From: DAIMZM01 sp036733985
GTDB taxonomy: Bacteria > Bacillota > Dehalobacteriia > UBA4068
DNA length: 14,185 nucleotides
Direction: 5' to 3'
Assembly (NCBI GenBank): GCA_036733985.1
Contig: DAIMZM010000064.1
Span: 1 to 14,185 of the forward strand
The position numbers and the translations under genes are program-made. Within the stretch, counting starts at the first letter, position 1; each line of letters opens with the position of its first letter. This document shows positions 1-7,067 of the stretch, one piece after another. The notes beneath the pieces are model-generated. The model did not search any database. It was given only the letters and a program-made list of their open reading frames with translations, and was not told where the DNA came from.

Positions 1-76
1 TGGTGACGCGTATGGGATTCGAACCCATGAATGCCAGCGTGAGAGGCTGGTGAGTTAACCGTTTCTCCAACGCGCC
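1..76 (-). tRNA. tRNA-Glu (anticodon CTC)
   Basis: Read on the minus strand, the 76 nt fold as a complete cloverleaf. A 7-bp acceptor stem (positions 70-76 with 5-11, one G-T wobble) is followed by an unpaired A and an encoded CCA (1-3). The TTCGAATC T-loop is present. The anticodon stem CCAGC/GCTGG encloses the loop CTCTCAC, giving anticodon CTC, which reads GAG (Glu). The overall pattern matches bacterial tRNA-Glu. It lies downstream of the large activase gene in the same direction but has its own promoter, so it need not depend on that gene's transcript. The window ends exactly at its 3' end, so further tRNAs beyond the edge cannot be excluded. Confidence 0.95.
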
Positions 77-93
77 ATAAACCGTGCTTATAT

Positions 94-122
94 ATTATGC
101 CAGACTCCAAGGGACAAGTCAA
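94..122 (-). promoter_or_regulatory. Promoter of tRNA-Glu
   Basis: On the minus strand a TTGACT -35 (117-122) is separated by 17 nt from a CATAAT -10 (94-99). Transcription would start near 87, about 10 nt before the mature tRNA 5' end. This close sigma-A match sits immediately after the stop codon of the large upstream gene. Confidence 0.75.
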
Positions 123-130
123 GAAAAATT

Positions 131-3100
131 TTATGCTTCTTTCGGCGTATTTTTCACCTGGGCCTGCTGCATATTTTCCCTGGCCACGCTCATCATCAGC
201 CGGATGCGGTTCACCTGGTTCACCTGGCTGGCCCCGGGGTCATAGTCCACCGCCACAATATTGCTTTCCGGATAGCGGTGTTTCAGGGCCCGGATCATGC
301 CCTTGCCGGTGACATGATTAGGCAGGCAGGCAAAAGGCTGCATGCAGATGATATTGTTCACGCCGCTTTCCAGCAGCTCAGCCATTTCACCCACCAGGAA
401 CCAGCCCTCGCCGCACATATTGCCCAGGGAAACCATGTCCTCCGCCAAATCCGCCACATGGTAAATGCTGGCGGGCGCGCCGAAACGGCTTTTCGCCAGT
501 TCGCCTTTTAAGGGCAGGCGCAGCCACTGGATGGCGGCGATGGTCAGCCGCCCCAGGATTTCATTGCGCAACTTGCCGGAAAGCAAGCGGCGCTGGGTGA
601 TGCTGTTATAGGCGCAATATTCCAGAAAGCCCAGGAGATCCGGCACCACGGCCTCGCCGCCTTCCGCCTCCACCAGCCGCACCGCCTGATTATTGGCTGC
701 CGGATCGTATTTCACCAGGATCTCGCCAACCAGGCCCACCCGGGGCCGCTCCTCGTCCCGAACCGGCAGGGCATTGAAATCCCGGATCATCCGGTGGATA
801 TAGAGCCGGTATTTGGGGGAAAAGGGCGATTTCAGCAAAGCCTGGCAGCGGGCGGTCCACTCCGCGCAGAGCTTGTCCGCGGCGCCCGGCTCCAGCTCAT
901 AAGGGCGGACGCGGTAAAGCAGCCGTTCCAGCACGTCGCCAAAGGCCAGGCTCTTAATGGCCCGGACCAGCAGTTTTAAACCGGGCTTAAAGCCGGGATT
1001 GCCTTCCAGACCGGAAGCGTTCAGGGAGATCACCGGGATATAGGCCAGATCCAGGGCCTGGAGCATCCGGCGGATCAGGCTGATATAATTGGTGGCCCGG
1101 CAGCCGCCGCCGGTCTGGGTCATCATGATGGCCAGGCGCCGGGTATCATAGGCCCCGGACAGCAGGGCTTCCGCCAGCTGCCCCACGACGATGATCGCCG
1201 GGTAGCAGGCGTCGTTATTCACATATTTCAGGCCGATATCCACCACGCCCTGGTCGCTGCTGCTCAATACTTTCAGCGCATAGCCGTAATAGCGGAAAGC
1301 TGTTTCCAGCAGATTAAAATGGATCGGCGACATATTAGGGGCCAGGATGGTATAGCCGCTGTCCTGCATGGCCTTGGTATAAATGGGCCGCTGCTGGCCG
1401 CTGAAAGGGGTCTCTGCCCCGGCCAGGTTTTTCGCTGCTTTATCCTTGACGGCGGAAATCAGGGAACGGATGCGGATGCGGGCCGCGCCCAGATTATTCA
1501 CCTCGTCGATTTTCAGCACCGTGTATAAACAGCCGGCCTGCTGCAGCAGTTCCTGTACCTGGTCGGTGGTTAAAGCGTCCAGGCCGCAGCCAAAGCTGTT
1601 CAGCTGCACCAGTTCCAGGTTGGGGTTGCGCCGGGCCACATCCGCGGCCTGATAAAGCCGGGTGTGGTAAGCCCATTGATCCACCATATTGATGGGCCGG
1701 GGCAGTTCGCCCAGATGGGCCACGCTGTCTTCGGACAGTACGGCAAAGCCATAGCTGTTGATCATATCCGGGATGCCGTGATTGATCTCCGGATCCACAT
1801 GATAAGGCCGGCCCGCCAGGATGATGCCCTGGCGATTCTCCCGGGCCAGCCAGTCCAATATCTCCTCGCCCTTTTGCCGGATCTCCGCCTTATAATCCGC
1901 GTCCGCCAGATAAGCCGCGGCCACCGCGTCTTCCAGCTCTTCCCGGCTGAAATGATAGAGGGGGGCCAGCACTTCCCAAAGCCGCTGGGTCAGCCTTTTT
2001 TCATCATCATAAGGCAGGAAGGGGGAGATAAATTGCACATCCCCGGTCTGGAGCTGGGGAATATTATTCCGCAGCACCTCGGCATAAGTACCCACCACCG
2101 GGCAGTTGAAGTGATTGTCCCCGCCCAGGGCCTGGTCCTGCTCATAAGGCAGGCAGGGGTAAAAGATGGTGGTCACGCCCTTTTTCAGCAAATCCGCGAT
2201 ATGGCCATGGGCCAGCTTAGCCGGGTAGCAGACGGATTCCGAGGGCATGGTCTCGATGCCGGATTCAAACATAGCCCGGGAGCTTTTGCCGCTTAAGCGC
2301 ACGGAAAAACCCAGGCGGGTAAAGAAGGTATGCCAGAAGGGGTAATTCTCATAGATATTGAGTATGCGGGGAATGCCGATGACGCCCCGGGGCGCCTGGG
2401 CCGGGGACAGGGATTTATAAGCCAGCAGCTTCCGGTATTTGTAGCTGTACATATTGGGCAGGGCCTGCACACGCTGCTCCTGCTCAGCCCCGCGTTCGCA
2501 GCGGTTATTGGAAATATGGCGGCTGCCATCGGGAAAAGTGTTGATGGTCAGCAGGCAATTATTGTCGCAGCGGCCGCAATGGGCCGCGCTCATCTCCACT
2601 TTGAAATCCCGGAGCTGAACCGCTTCCGCCAGCATGGAGCGCCCCCCCTGATAGCTGTTCCTGGCAATCAAGGCCGCGCCGTAAGCTCCCATCAGCCCCG
2701 CCTTATCCGGCCGCAGCACCTCCCGGCCGGTGATCAGCTCAAAAGCCCGGAGATTGGCCTCATTAAGGAAGCTGCCGCCCTGGACGATGATCTGCCGGCC
2801 CAGATCATTATTGTCATGGAGCTTGATCACCTTAAACAGGGCGTTCTTGATCACGGAATAGGAAAGCCCGGCGGCGATATCCCCCATGACCGCCCCTTCC
2901 TTCTGGGCCTGCTTGACCCGGGAATTCATGAACACGGTGCAGCGGGAGCCCAGATCCACCGGATGCTCGGCCAGCAGGGCGGTTTGGGAAAAAGCTTCAG
3001 CCGTCAGATCCAGGGCCTTGGCAAAGGTTTCGATGAAAGAACCGCAGCCGGAGGAACAGGCCTCGTTCAGGAAAATATTATCCAGCGCCCCGTTCTTGAT

Positions 3101-4390
3101 GCACATGCATTTCATATCCTGGCCGCCGATATCCAGGATAAAATCCACCTCCGGCAAGAGGGAAGCGGCGGCCCGGTAATGGGCCATGGTTTCGATCTCC
3201 CCCACGTCAAAGCGGAGGGCCGCTTTTAAGAGGCTTTCGCCATAGCCGGTGACGCAGGCCCGGCCGATGTAAGCGCCTGCCGGCAGCTTCTGGTAGAGCT
3301 TTTCCAGCATATGTATGGCCGTATCCAGAGGCGAACCCTGGTTGCTGCCGTAATAGTCGAAGAGGATGCGGCCCTGGCCGTCGATGAGCACGCATTTGCC
3401 CGTGGTGGAGCCGGCGTCCATCCCCAGGAAGCAGGGACCGGAAGCCTGGCTGATGGGGGCGGCAGGCAATTGGCAGCGGCTGTGGCGGGCCCGGAAATCC
3501 GCCAGGGCCTGGGCGTCCGGGAACAGAGGCGGCAGCAGCGGGATCTCGTTCAGCTCAGCGGCGGCGGCAGCGTCGATCCGTTCCAGCAGATCTTCCGCGG
3601 CAATGGGCTGCTGGGACTGAGAATCCAGGGCGGCGCCCATAGCCATGAACAGCTGGGCGTTCTCCGGCAGGATCACCTGATCCGGCTGGAGGTTCAGGGT
3701 GACGATGAAGCGCTTCCGCAATTCGGAGAGGAAGTACAAAGGCCCGCCCAGAAAAGCCACCCGGCCCCGGATCGGCTTGCCGCAGGCCAGGCCGGAAATG
3801 GTCTGGTTGACCACGGATTGGAAAATGGAAGCCGCGATATCGCTTTTCCTGGCCCCGTCGTTCAGCAGGGGCTGGATATCGCTTTTGGCAAACACGCCGC
3901 AGCGGGAGGCAATGGGATAAATGGTGGTGGCGAAGCGGGCCAGATCATTCAGGCCCGGCACATCCGTATTCAGCAGGGCCGCCATCTGGTCGATGAAAGC
4001 GCCGGTGCCCCCGGCGCAGCTGCCGTTCATCCGCTGCTCCAGGCCGCCGGTGAGATAGGTGATTTTGGCGTCCTCGCCTCCCAGCTCAATGGCCACGTCG
4101 GTTTCGGGGATCAGGGCCCGGACCGCTTTCAGGCCGGCCATGACCTCCTGGATAAAAGGCAACCCGTAGACGGGGGCCACGGCGATGCCGCCGCTGCCGG
4201 TAACGGTGACAGTAAGCAGGGCCTTGGCGAAATGCTGCAGCACTTCCCGGAGCATGGCGGAGAGGTTTTCCCGCACATCTGAATAATGCCGCTGATAGCG
4301 CTGGTAAATAAGTTCCTGTTCTTCGTTCAGCACCGCCACCTTAATGGTGGTGGAGCCCACGTCCACGCCGATATGATAGGTTCCTGACAC
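131..4390 (-). CDS. Double-domain 2-hydroxyacyl-CoA dehydratase activase / dehydratase-like fusion protein
   Basis: A 1419-residue cytosolic protein with two tandem ASKHA-fold ATPase domains of the HgdC/BadF-BcrA type. The first (about 5-255) starts with DVGSTTIK; the second (about 321-578) has DAGSTTGK. In HgdC a [4Fe-4S] cluster is held by one Cys in each motif NxxCAxGTGxF and SxCxVF. Both domains keep both cysteines (C125 and C164; C444 and C484). A Cys-rich linker (C605, C608, C612, C631) follows, then a DUF2229-like region (about 660-890) with conserved SESVCYPAKLAHGH. The C-terminal part (about 900-1400) resembles dehydratase subunit HgdB/COG3581-like proteins (NSFGCGLDAL, TGGGCRATNY). 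The family is expected to use ATP hydrolysis for low-potential electron transfer; its substrate is unknown. The GTG start is chosen for length and an upstream GGGGTGG about 11 nt away. It is transcribed divergently from the lysozyme gene. Confidence 0.9.
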   Translation of the reverse strand: MSGTYHIGVDVGSTTIKVAVLNEEQELIYQRYQRHYSDVRENLSAMLREVLQHFAKALLTVTVTGSGGIAVAPVYGLPFIQEVMAGLKAVRALIPETDVAIELGGEDAKITYLTGGLEQRMNGSCAGGTGAFIDQMAALLNTDVPGLNDLARFATTIYPIASRCGVFAKSDIQPLLNDGARKSDIAASIFQSVVNQTISGLACGKPIRGRVAFLGGPLYFLSELRKRFIVTLNLQPDQVILPENAQLFMAMGAALDSQSQQPIAAEDLLERIDAAAAAELNEIPLLPPLFPDAQALADFRARHSRCQLPAAPISQASGPCFLGMDAGSTTGKCVLIDGQGRILFDYYGSNQGSPLDTAIHMLEKLYQKLPAGAYIGRACVTGYGESLLKAALRFDVGEIETMAHYRAAASLLPEVDFILDIGGQDMKCMCIKNGALDNIFLNEACSSGCGSFIETFAKALDLTAEAFSQTALLAEHPVDLGSRCTVFMNSRVKQAQKEGAVMGDIAAGLSYSVIKNALFKVIKLHDNNDLGRQIIVQGGSFLNEANLRAFELITGREVLRPDKAGLMGAYGAALIARNSYQGGRSMLAEAVQLRDFKVEMSAAHCGRCDNNCLLTINTFPDGSRHISNNRCERGAEQEQRVQALPNMYSYKYRKLLAYKSLSPAQAPRGVIGIPRILNIYENYPFWHTFFTRLGFSVRLSGKSSRAMFESGIETMPSESVCYPAKLAHGHIADLLKKGVTTIFYPCLPYEQDQALGGDNHFNCPVVGTYAEVLRNNIPQLQTGDVQFISPFLPYDDEKRLTQRLWEVLAPLYHFSREELEDAVAAAYLADADYKAEIRQKGEEILDWLARENRQGIILAGRPYHVDPEINHGIPDMINSYGFAVLSEDSVAHLGELPRPINMVDQWAYHTRLYQAADVARRNPNLELVQLNSFGCGLDALTTDQVQELLQQAGCLYTVLKIDEVNNLGAARIRIRSLISAVKDKAAKNLAGAETPFSGQQRPIYTKAMQDSGYTILAPNMSPIHFNLLETAFRYYGYALKVLSSSDQGVVDIGLKYVNNDACYPAIIVVGQLAEALLSGAYDTRRLAIMMTQTGGGCRATNYISLIRRMLQALDLAYIPVISLNASGLEGNPGFKPGLKLLVRAIKSLAFGDVLERLLYRVRPYELEPGAADKLCAEWTARCQALLKSPFSPKYRLYIHRMIRDFNALPVRDEERPRVGLVGEILVKYDPAANNQAVRLVEAEGGEAVVPDLLGFLEYCAYNSITQRRLLSGKLRNEILGRLTIAAIQWLRLPLKGELAKSRFGAPASIYHVADLAEDMVSLGNMCGEGWFLVGEMAELLESGVNNIICMQPFACLPNHVTGKGMIRALKHRYPESNIVAVDYDPGASQVNQVNRIRLMMSVARENMQQAQVKNTPKEA

Positions 4391-4441
4391 GCCTGTTTTC
4401 CACCCCGTTACTGTTAAGCAGTCTGTTTAAAGACGAAGCGA

Positions 4442-4464
4442 GGGAGATATTGCGAATATCTCCC
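4442..4464. promoter_or_regulatory. Perfect 10-bp inverted repeat in the activase leader (operator or 5' stem-loop)
   Basis: GGGAGATATT and AATATCTCCC are exact reverse complements separated by GCG. On the minus strand the element starts about 10 nt after the predicted transcription start of the activase gene and lies about 50 nt before its GTG. It could be an operator for a dimeric repressor or a stabilising 5' mRNA hairpin. No T-run follows in the gene's direction, so it is not a terminator. Confidence 0.6.
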
Positions 4465-4480
4465 CTAACTATACCCTACT

Positions 4481-4509
4481 ATAATAGCATAAAAGACATT
4501 ATCCGTCAA
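4481..4509 (-). promoter_or_regulatory. Promoter of the activase gene
   Basis: On the minus strand TTGACG (4504-4509) and TATTAT (4481-4486) are spaced by exactly 17 nt, a strong sigma-A-like promoter. The start would be near 4475, giving a leader of about 85 nt that contains the 23-bp palindrome. Confidence 0.75.
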
Positions 4510-4567
4510 TAATGATAATCTTTTTTATAGGAAGAGACACAAATTACCACACTTAAACGTCAAAACA

Positions 4568-4576
4568 TGATAAAAT
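4568..4576 (+). promoter_or_regulatory. Possible extended -10 promoter of the lysozyme gene
   Basis: TGATAAAAT is an extended -10 (TGN plus TAAAAT). No good -35 is seen 16-18 nt upstream. It would give a leader of about 60 nt, which carries GC-rich palindromic stretches (about 4585-4607). This is the best plus-strand candidate in the 255-bp divergent gap. Confidence 0.4.
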
Positions 4577-4645
4577 AGCCTTTAGGGGCCTGCCCCGGCC
4601 TGGCCGGAACAGACGCCCGGCAACCTGAACGCGAAAGGAAAACCC

Positions 4646-5626
4646 ATGCGCCGACCCCGTAACCCCCAAAACACTATTGTGCTGCTGGTTTTCATCATTA
4701 TCATCCTGGCCCTGGCTTTGGCCCTATCGGTTATGGCCAATTTCTCCCTCTTGCCCGGAACCGCCGGCGACCCTGTCCAGGCAGCGCCGCCGGGCCTGGC
4801 GGTGGATGGGGACCTGATCATGGCCAGGGCGGCGGATTTCGGCGTCAGCATTGAGTTCCTGCAGCTGATCTTCCCCGGCTATCTGGTGTATCAGGACGGC
4901 GGCGCTTATGTGTATCAGCCCCTGGATCCGGAGCTGCCCCTGCACGATTATCTCTGGCGGCGCTTATTCCAGGGGGAGGGCCGCATCTATTACCAGGATG
5001 AACGCTATCCGCATATCGCCTATGGCATCGACGTCTCCACCTATCAGGGGGAGATCGATTGGCAGGCTGTGGCAGGGGATGGGGTGGATTTCGCCATGAT
5101 CCGCCTGGGCTACCGGGGCTATAGCCAGGGGGCCCTGTTCCAGGATGATCAGGCGGAAAAAAACCTGAACGGGGCCGCTGCCGCCGGTTTGTCCATCGGC
5201 GCCTATTTCTTCTCCCAGGCCGTCACGGTGGCGGAGGCGGAGGAAGAAGCCCAAATGGCCCTGGCCATCCTGGACGGGCGGGAGCTGGCCTATCCGGTGG
5301 TTTGCGATATGGAAGAGATCAGCGGCGAGGTGAGCCGCATCGACAGCCTGAGCATTGCCGAACGCACCCAGGTGATCAAGGCCTTTTGCCAGGCCATTGA
5401 AGACGGGGGCTACCAAGCCATGATTTACGGCAATATCCGCTGGCTGGCCGGGCGCATTGACCTGGCGGAGCTGAAGGACTACCCCCTGTGGCTGGGCCAG
5501 TATCACAGCCGCCCGCTGTTCCCCTATGATTTCGCTATCTGGCAGTATACGGACAGCGCCACGGTGCAGGGCATTGAAAAGCCGGTGGATATGAATATCT
5601 GCTTCAAGCAAACCTGGCGGGAATAA
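4646..5626 (+). CDS. Membrane-anchored GH25 family lysozyme (muramidase)
   Basis: A 326-residue protein predicted to cleave the beta-1,4 bond between MurNAc and GlcNAc in peptidoglycan. Residues 1-8 are basic and polar, and about 9-33 form one hydrophobic segment with no convincing cleavage site, so it is probably an N-in anchored enzyme acting outside the membrane. A linker of about 90 residues follows. The GH25 barrel begins at GIDVSTYQG (127-135) and continues to the C-terminus. By family comparison the catalytic acids are D129 and the D-x-E pair D221/E223 (PVVCDMEE); VDMN near the end is the usual last barrel motif. The start has AAAGGA upstream at normal spacing. No cell-wall-binding repeats are present. 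It could serve wall remodelling or defence against neighbours; nearby genes do not decide. Confidence 0.92.
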   Translation: MRRPRNPQNTIVLLVFIIIILALALALSVMANFSLLPGTAGDPVQAAPPGLAVDGDLIMARAADFGVSIEFLQLIFPGYLVYQDGGAYVYQPLDPELPLHDYLWRRLFQGEGRIYYQDERYPHIAYGIDVSTYQGEIDWQAVAGDGVDFAMIRLGYRGYSQGALFQDDQAEKNLNGAAAAGLSIGAYFFSQAVTVAEAEEEAQMALAILDGRELAYPVVCDMEEISGEVSRIDSLSIAERTQVIKAFCQAIEDGGYQAMIYGNIRWLAGRIDLAELKDYPLWLGQYHSRPLFPYDFAIWQYTDSATVQGIEKPVDMNICFKQTWRE

Positions 5627-5662
5627 AAGAAGGAACCGGAACTTCCGGCTCCTTTTCTTTAT
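5626..5662. terminator. Shared bidirectional terminator between the lysozyme gene and bioY
   Basis: GGAACCGGA (5632-5640) pairs with TCCGGCTCC (5644-5652) with one A-C mismatch and a short loop. It is flanked by an A-rich left side and a T-rich right side, so it can end transcription from both convergent genes. It overlaps the bioY stop codon. Confidence 0.75.
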
Positions 5663-6207
5663 GCTTTGATATAGGGCTTCAGCCGCCGGCTCAGCCCCAG
5701 GGCCAGGCCCAGTTTGAGCAGATCCGGGATGATGAAGGGGAAAACGCACCAGCTCAGCACGGTAAAGAGGCCCACCGAGCCGCTCTTTTGCGCGTAAACC
5801 ACCATGAACCAGGCGGTGCCAAAGGCATAGCAGAGCAGCAGCGCCCCCAGCATGCCCAAGGCCAATACCCAGGTTTTCCCGGGCTTAGCCGCCAGGCCGA
5901 TCAGGGGTATGCCCAGGAGAAAGCCCAGCAGATAGCCACCGGTGGGCCCCAGCAGATGGCCGAGGCCGCTTTTGAAGCCGGAGAATACCGGCAGCCCCAC
6001 CAGACCCAGGAGCAGATAGATCAGCATGGCAGCCATGCCCTTGCGGCTGCCCAGCAGGCTGCCGGTAAGAAACACCGCCAAGGTTTGCAGGGTGAACGGC
6101 ACCAGGGTGGGGATGGCGATCCAGGCGCAAACAGCCAGCAATACGGCGAAGAGGGAGATATAGATCAAATCCAGGGTCTTGAGCCTGGCGGCAGCGGTGG
6201 TGGTCAT
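5659..6207 (-). CDS. bioY: Biotin transporter S-component BioY
   Basis: A 182-residue, very hydrophobic protein with about six membrane segments, the size normal for BioY, the substrate-binding subunit of ECF-type biotin importers. Diagnostic stretches are VPFTLQTLAVFLTG near residue 36, GPTGGYLLGF near 88 and the C-terminal IPDLLKL. BioY captures biotin and normally works with the EcfA/A'/T energising module, which is not in this window and may be encoded elsewhere as a shared module. The ATG start is supported by GGAGG 5 nt upstream. It is a single-gene unit with its own promoter and a shared terminator. No biotin synthesis genes are adjacent. Confidence 0.92.
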   Translation of the reverse strand: MTTTAAARLKTLDLIYISLFAVLLAVCAWIAIPTLVPFTLQTLAVFLTGSLLGSRKGMAAMLIYLLLGLVGLPVFSGFKSGLGHLLGPTGGYLLGFLLGIPLIGLAAKPGKTWVLALGMLGALLLCYAFGTAWFMVVYAQKSGSVGLFTVLSWCVFPFIIPDLLKLGLALGLSRRLKPYIKA

Positions 6208-6228
6208 GGCAGCCTCCGTGAAAAGGAT

Positions 6229-6242
6229 TTAGCAAACGCTAA
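6229..6242. promoter_or_regulatory. Inverted repeat at the bioY transcription start (possible operator)
   Basis: TTAGC-AAAC-GCTAA is a short perfect palindrome just downstream of the bioY -10, where a repressor would block initiation. Biotin genes in Bacillota are often controlled by BirA or other biotin-responsive repressors. This sequence is not a classical BirA site, so the regulator is unknown. Confidence 0.4.
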
Positions 6243-6243
6243 T

Positions 6244-6272
6244 AGCATAGCATAGGCGACGGGTCATGTCAA
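6244..6272 (-). promoter_or_regulatory. Promoter of bioY
   Basis: On the minus strand a consensus TTGACA (6267-6272) is followed after 17 nt by TATGCT (6244-6249). The -10 lies in a short tandem repeat of TATGC, so an alternative register exists 5 nt away. The predicted start is near 6237, about 30 nt before the bioY ATG. Confidence 0.75.
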
Positions 6273-6307
6273 CCAGATTTATATACTTGGGTGACGATTG
6301 CTTGGGC

Positions 6308-6347
6308 AAACAAAAAAACCGCCCGGCTAGAGGCGGCTTTTTTGTTT
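6308..6347. terminator. Strong bidirectional hairpin terminator with no protein gene entering it
   Basis: CCGCC (6319-6323) pairs with GGCGG (6332-6336) around an 8-nt loop. Beyond one A-C mismatch, the A-rich left arm (6308-6317) pairs perfectly with the T-rich right arm (6338-6347). Either strand therefore has a hairpin followed by a T-run. bioY starts to the left and leads away, and the flavoprotein gene starts to the right and leads away, so neither needs this terminator. Confidence 0.8.
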
Positions 6348-6386
6348 TCAGGATAAATTCAAGCTTAACATTCGGGCAGAACGAGC
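6312..6386 (-). ncRNA. Predicted small RNA of about 75 nt
   Basis: A near-consensus minus-strand promoter (6393-6421) points straight at the terminator at 6308-6347. The transcript would start near 6386 and end in the T-run near 6312. It would begin with or near the GAGCATGCTC palindrome, have a roughly 35-nt A/T-richer middle and end in the GC-rich hairpin plus about seven T. Only tiny reading frames without a ribosome binding site lie inside. I do not recognise the RNA family. It could also be a short leader that ends before the separate bioY promoter. Confidence 0.45.
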
Positions 6387-6392
6387 ATGCTC
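6383..6392. promoter_or_regulatory. 10-bp palindrome next to the small-RNA promoter
   Basis: GAGCATGCTC is a perfect palindrome immediately downstream of the TATAAT at 6393-6398, covering the expected transcription start. It could be an operator, or a self-pairing 5' end of the RNA. Confidence 0.35.
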
Positions 6393-6421
6393 ATTATAGC
6401 GCAAGAAAAGGGGTTTGTCCA
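6393..6421 (-). promoter_or_regulatory. Minus-strand promoter of the predicted small RNA
   Basis: TGGACA (6416-6421, 5 of 6 to consensus), exactly 17 nt, then a perfect TATAAT (6393-6398). This is the best -10 in the window, yet no protein gene lies between it and the terminator 45 nt downstream. Confidence 0.7.
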
Positions 6422-6472
6422 GTGGCCGGATCCTTAAGGGACAAAATTATACTACCCAATATCGCATTTATA

Positions 6473-6481
6473 TGGTATGAT
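6473..6481 (+). promoter_or_regulatory. Extended -10 promoter of the flavoprotein/chromate-transporter operon
   Basis: TGGTATGAT forms a TGN-extended -10 with TATGAT; the -35 region is weak. The start would be near 6488, about 30 nt before the ATG at 6519 and upstream of its strong AGGAGGG. Confidence 0.45.
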
Positions 6482-6518
6482 AAGTTTTATGAAACAGTTC
6501 GTCGATAAGGAGGGCGCA

Positions 6519-7061
6519 ATGCATAAAAAAATCCTGATCCTGAATACCAGCCCCAGGAAAAAAGGAAACAGCCATCTGCTGGCCGAAGCCCTGGCCAAAG
6601 GCGCGCTGGAGGCGGGCCATCAGGTGGACGTCCTGGAGCTGGGCGCGGCCCATATCGGCCCCTGCCTGGCCTGCGGCCATTGCCGCCGGCAGCCTGGCCA
6701 ATGCGTCCAGGCGGATGATATGGCCAAGGTGCGGGAAGCCGTTGACGCCGCGGAGATCCTGGTCTTTGCCGGGCCCTTGTATTACTTTGGCCTGCCCGCC
6801 CAAATGAAGCTGATGATCGACCGCTTTTATGCTTATGGCGGCGCCGCTTACCCCCGGCGGGATTGCCTGCTGCTGATGACCTGTGCAGATGATGACGCCA
6901 AATACTTTGCCGCGGCGGAACTGAATTATCAGCTGGCCCTGGTAGATTATATCGGCTGGCAGGACCGGGGCCGCCTGCTGGTACACGGGGTGAACGAGGC
7001 CGGGGACATTGCCGGGCATCCGGCGCTCCAAACCGCTTATGAGATGGGTAAAACGCTGTAA
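6519..7061 (+). CDS. NAD(P)H-dependent flavodoxin-fold oxidoreductase with a Cys cluster (iron-sulfur flavoprotein-like)
   Basis: A 180-residue flavodoxin-fold protein of the NADPH-dependent FMN reductase family. The phosphate-binding loop NTSPRKKGNSHLL is at 9-21 and the isoalloxazine-side loop GPLYYFGLPAQMK at 85-97. Between them C49, C52, C55 and C62 form a compact CX2CX2CX6C motif like that which binds [4Fe-4S] in archaeal iron-sulfur flavoproteins. Many clostridial relatives carry a similar motif without proven cluster binding. An in-frame ATG exists at 6477, but 6519 is chosen because AAGGAGGG lies 6 nt upstream of it. The stop is 6 nt before the first CHR-domain gene, so it is the first gene of a three-gene operon. 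By context it could deliver electrons to, or reduce, the transported oxyanion. Confidence 0.85.
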   Translation: MHKKILILNTSPRKKGNSHLLAEALAKGALEAGHQVDVLELGAAHIGPCLACGHCRRQPGQCVQADDMAKVREAVDAAEILVFAGPLYYFGLPAQMKLMIDRFYAYGGAAYPRRDCLLLMTCADDDAKYFAAAELNYQLALVDYIGWQDRGRLLVHGVNEAGDIAGHPALQTAYEMGKTL

Positions 7062-7067
7062 CCGGAC

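Noticed and set aside
1664..4282. Long plus-strand reading frames (210-323 codons) opposite the activase gene
   Set aside because: They are rich in Gly, Gln, His and Ala, have no recognisable motif, and mirror the codon bias of the real minus-strand gene, whose domains span the whole stretch.
4505..4520. Fur-box-like AATAATGATAATC overlapping the activase -35
   Set aside because: Only two of the three hexamers fit; the third is a T-run. In an AT-rich promoter this can arise by chance.
4964..5749. A 261-codon minus-strand frame opposite the lysozyme gene
   Set aside because: The plus strand has a clear GH25 domain here; the antisense frame has no family features and runs into bioY.
6308..6347. 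Attenuator or riboswitch terminator for the plus-strand flavoprotein operon
   Set aside because: It lies about 170 nt before the gene, and the best plus-strand promoter (6473-6481) is downstream of it, so it cannot attenuate that transcript.
6266..6508. Possible 80-codon plus-strand gene in the bioY-flavoprotein gap
   Set aside because: No ribosome binding site, crosses the terminator hairpin and the predicted small RNA, and the peptide shows no family resemblance.
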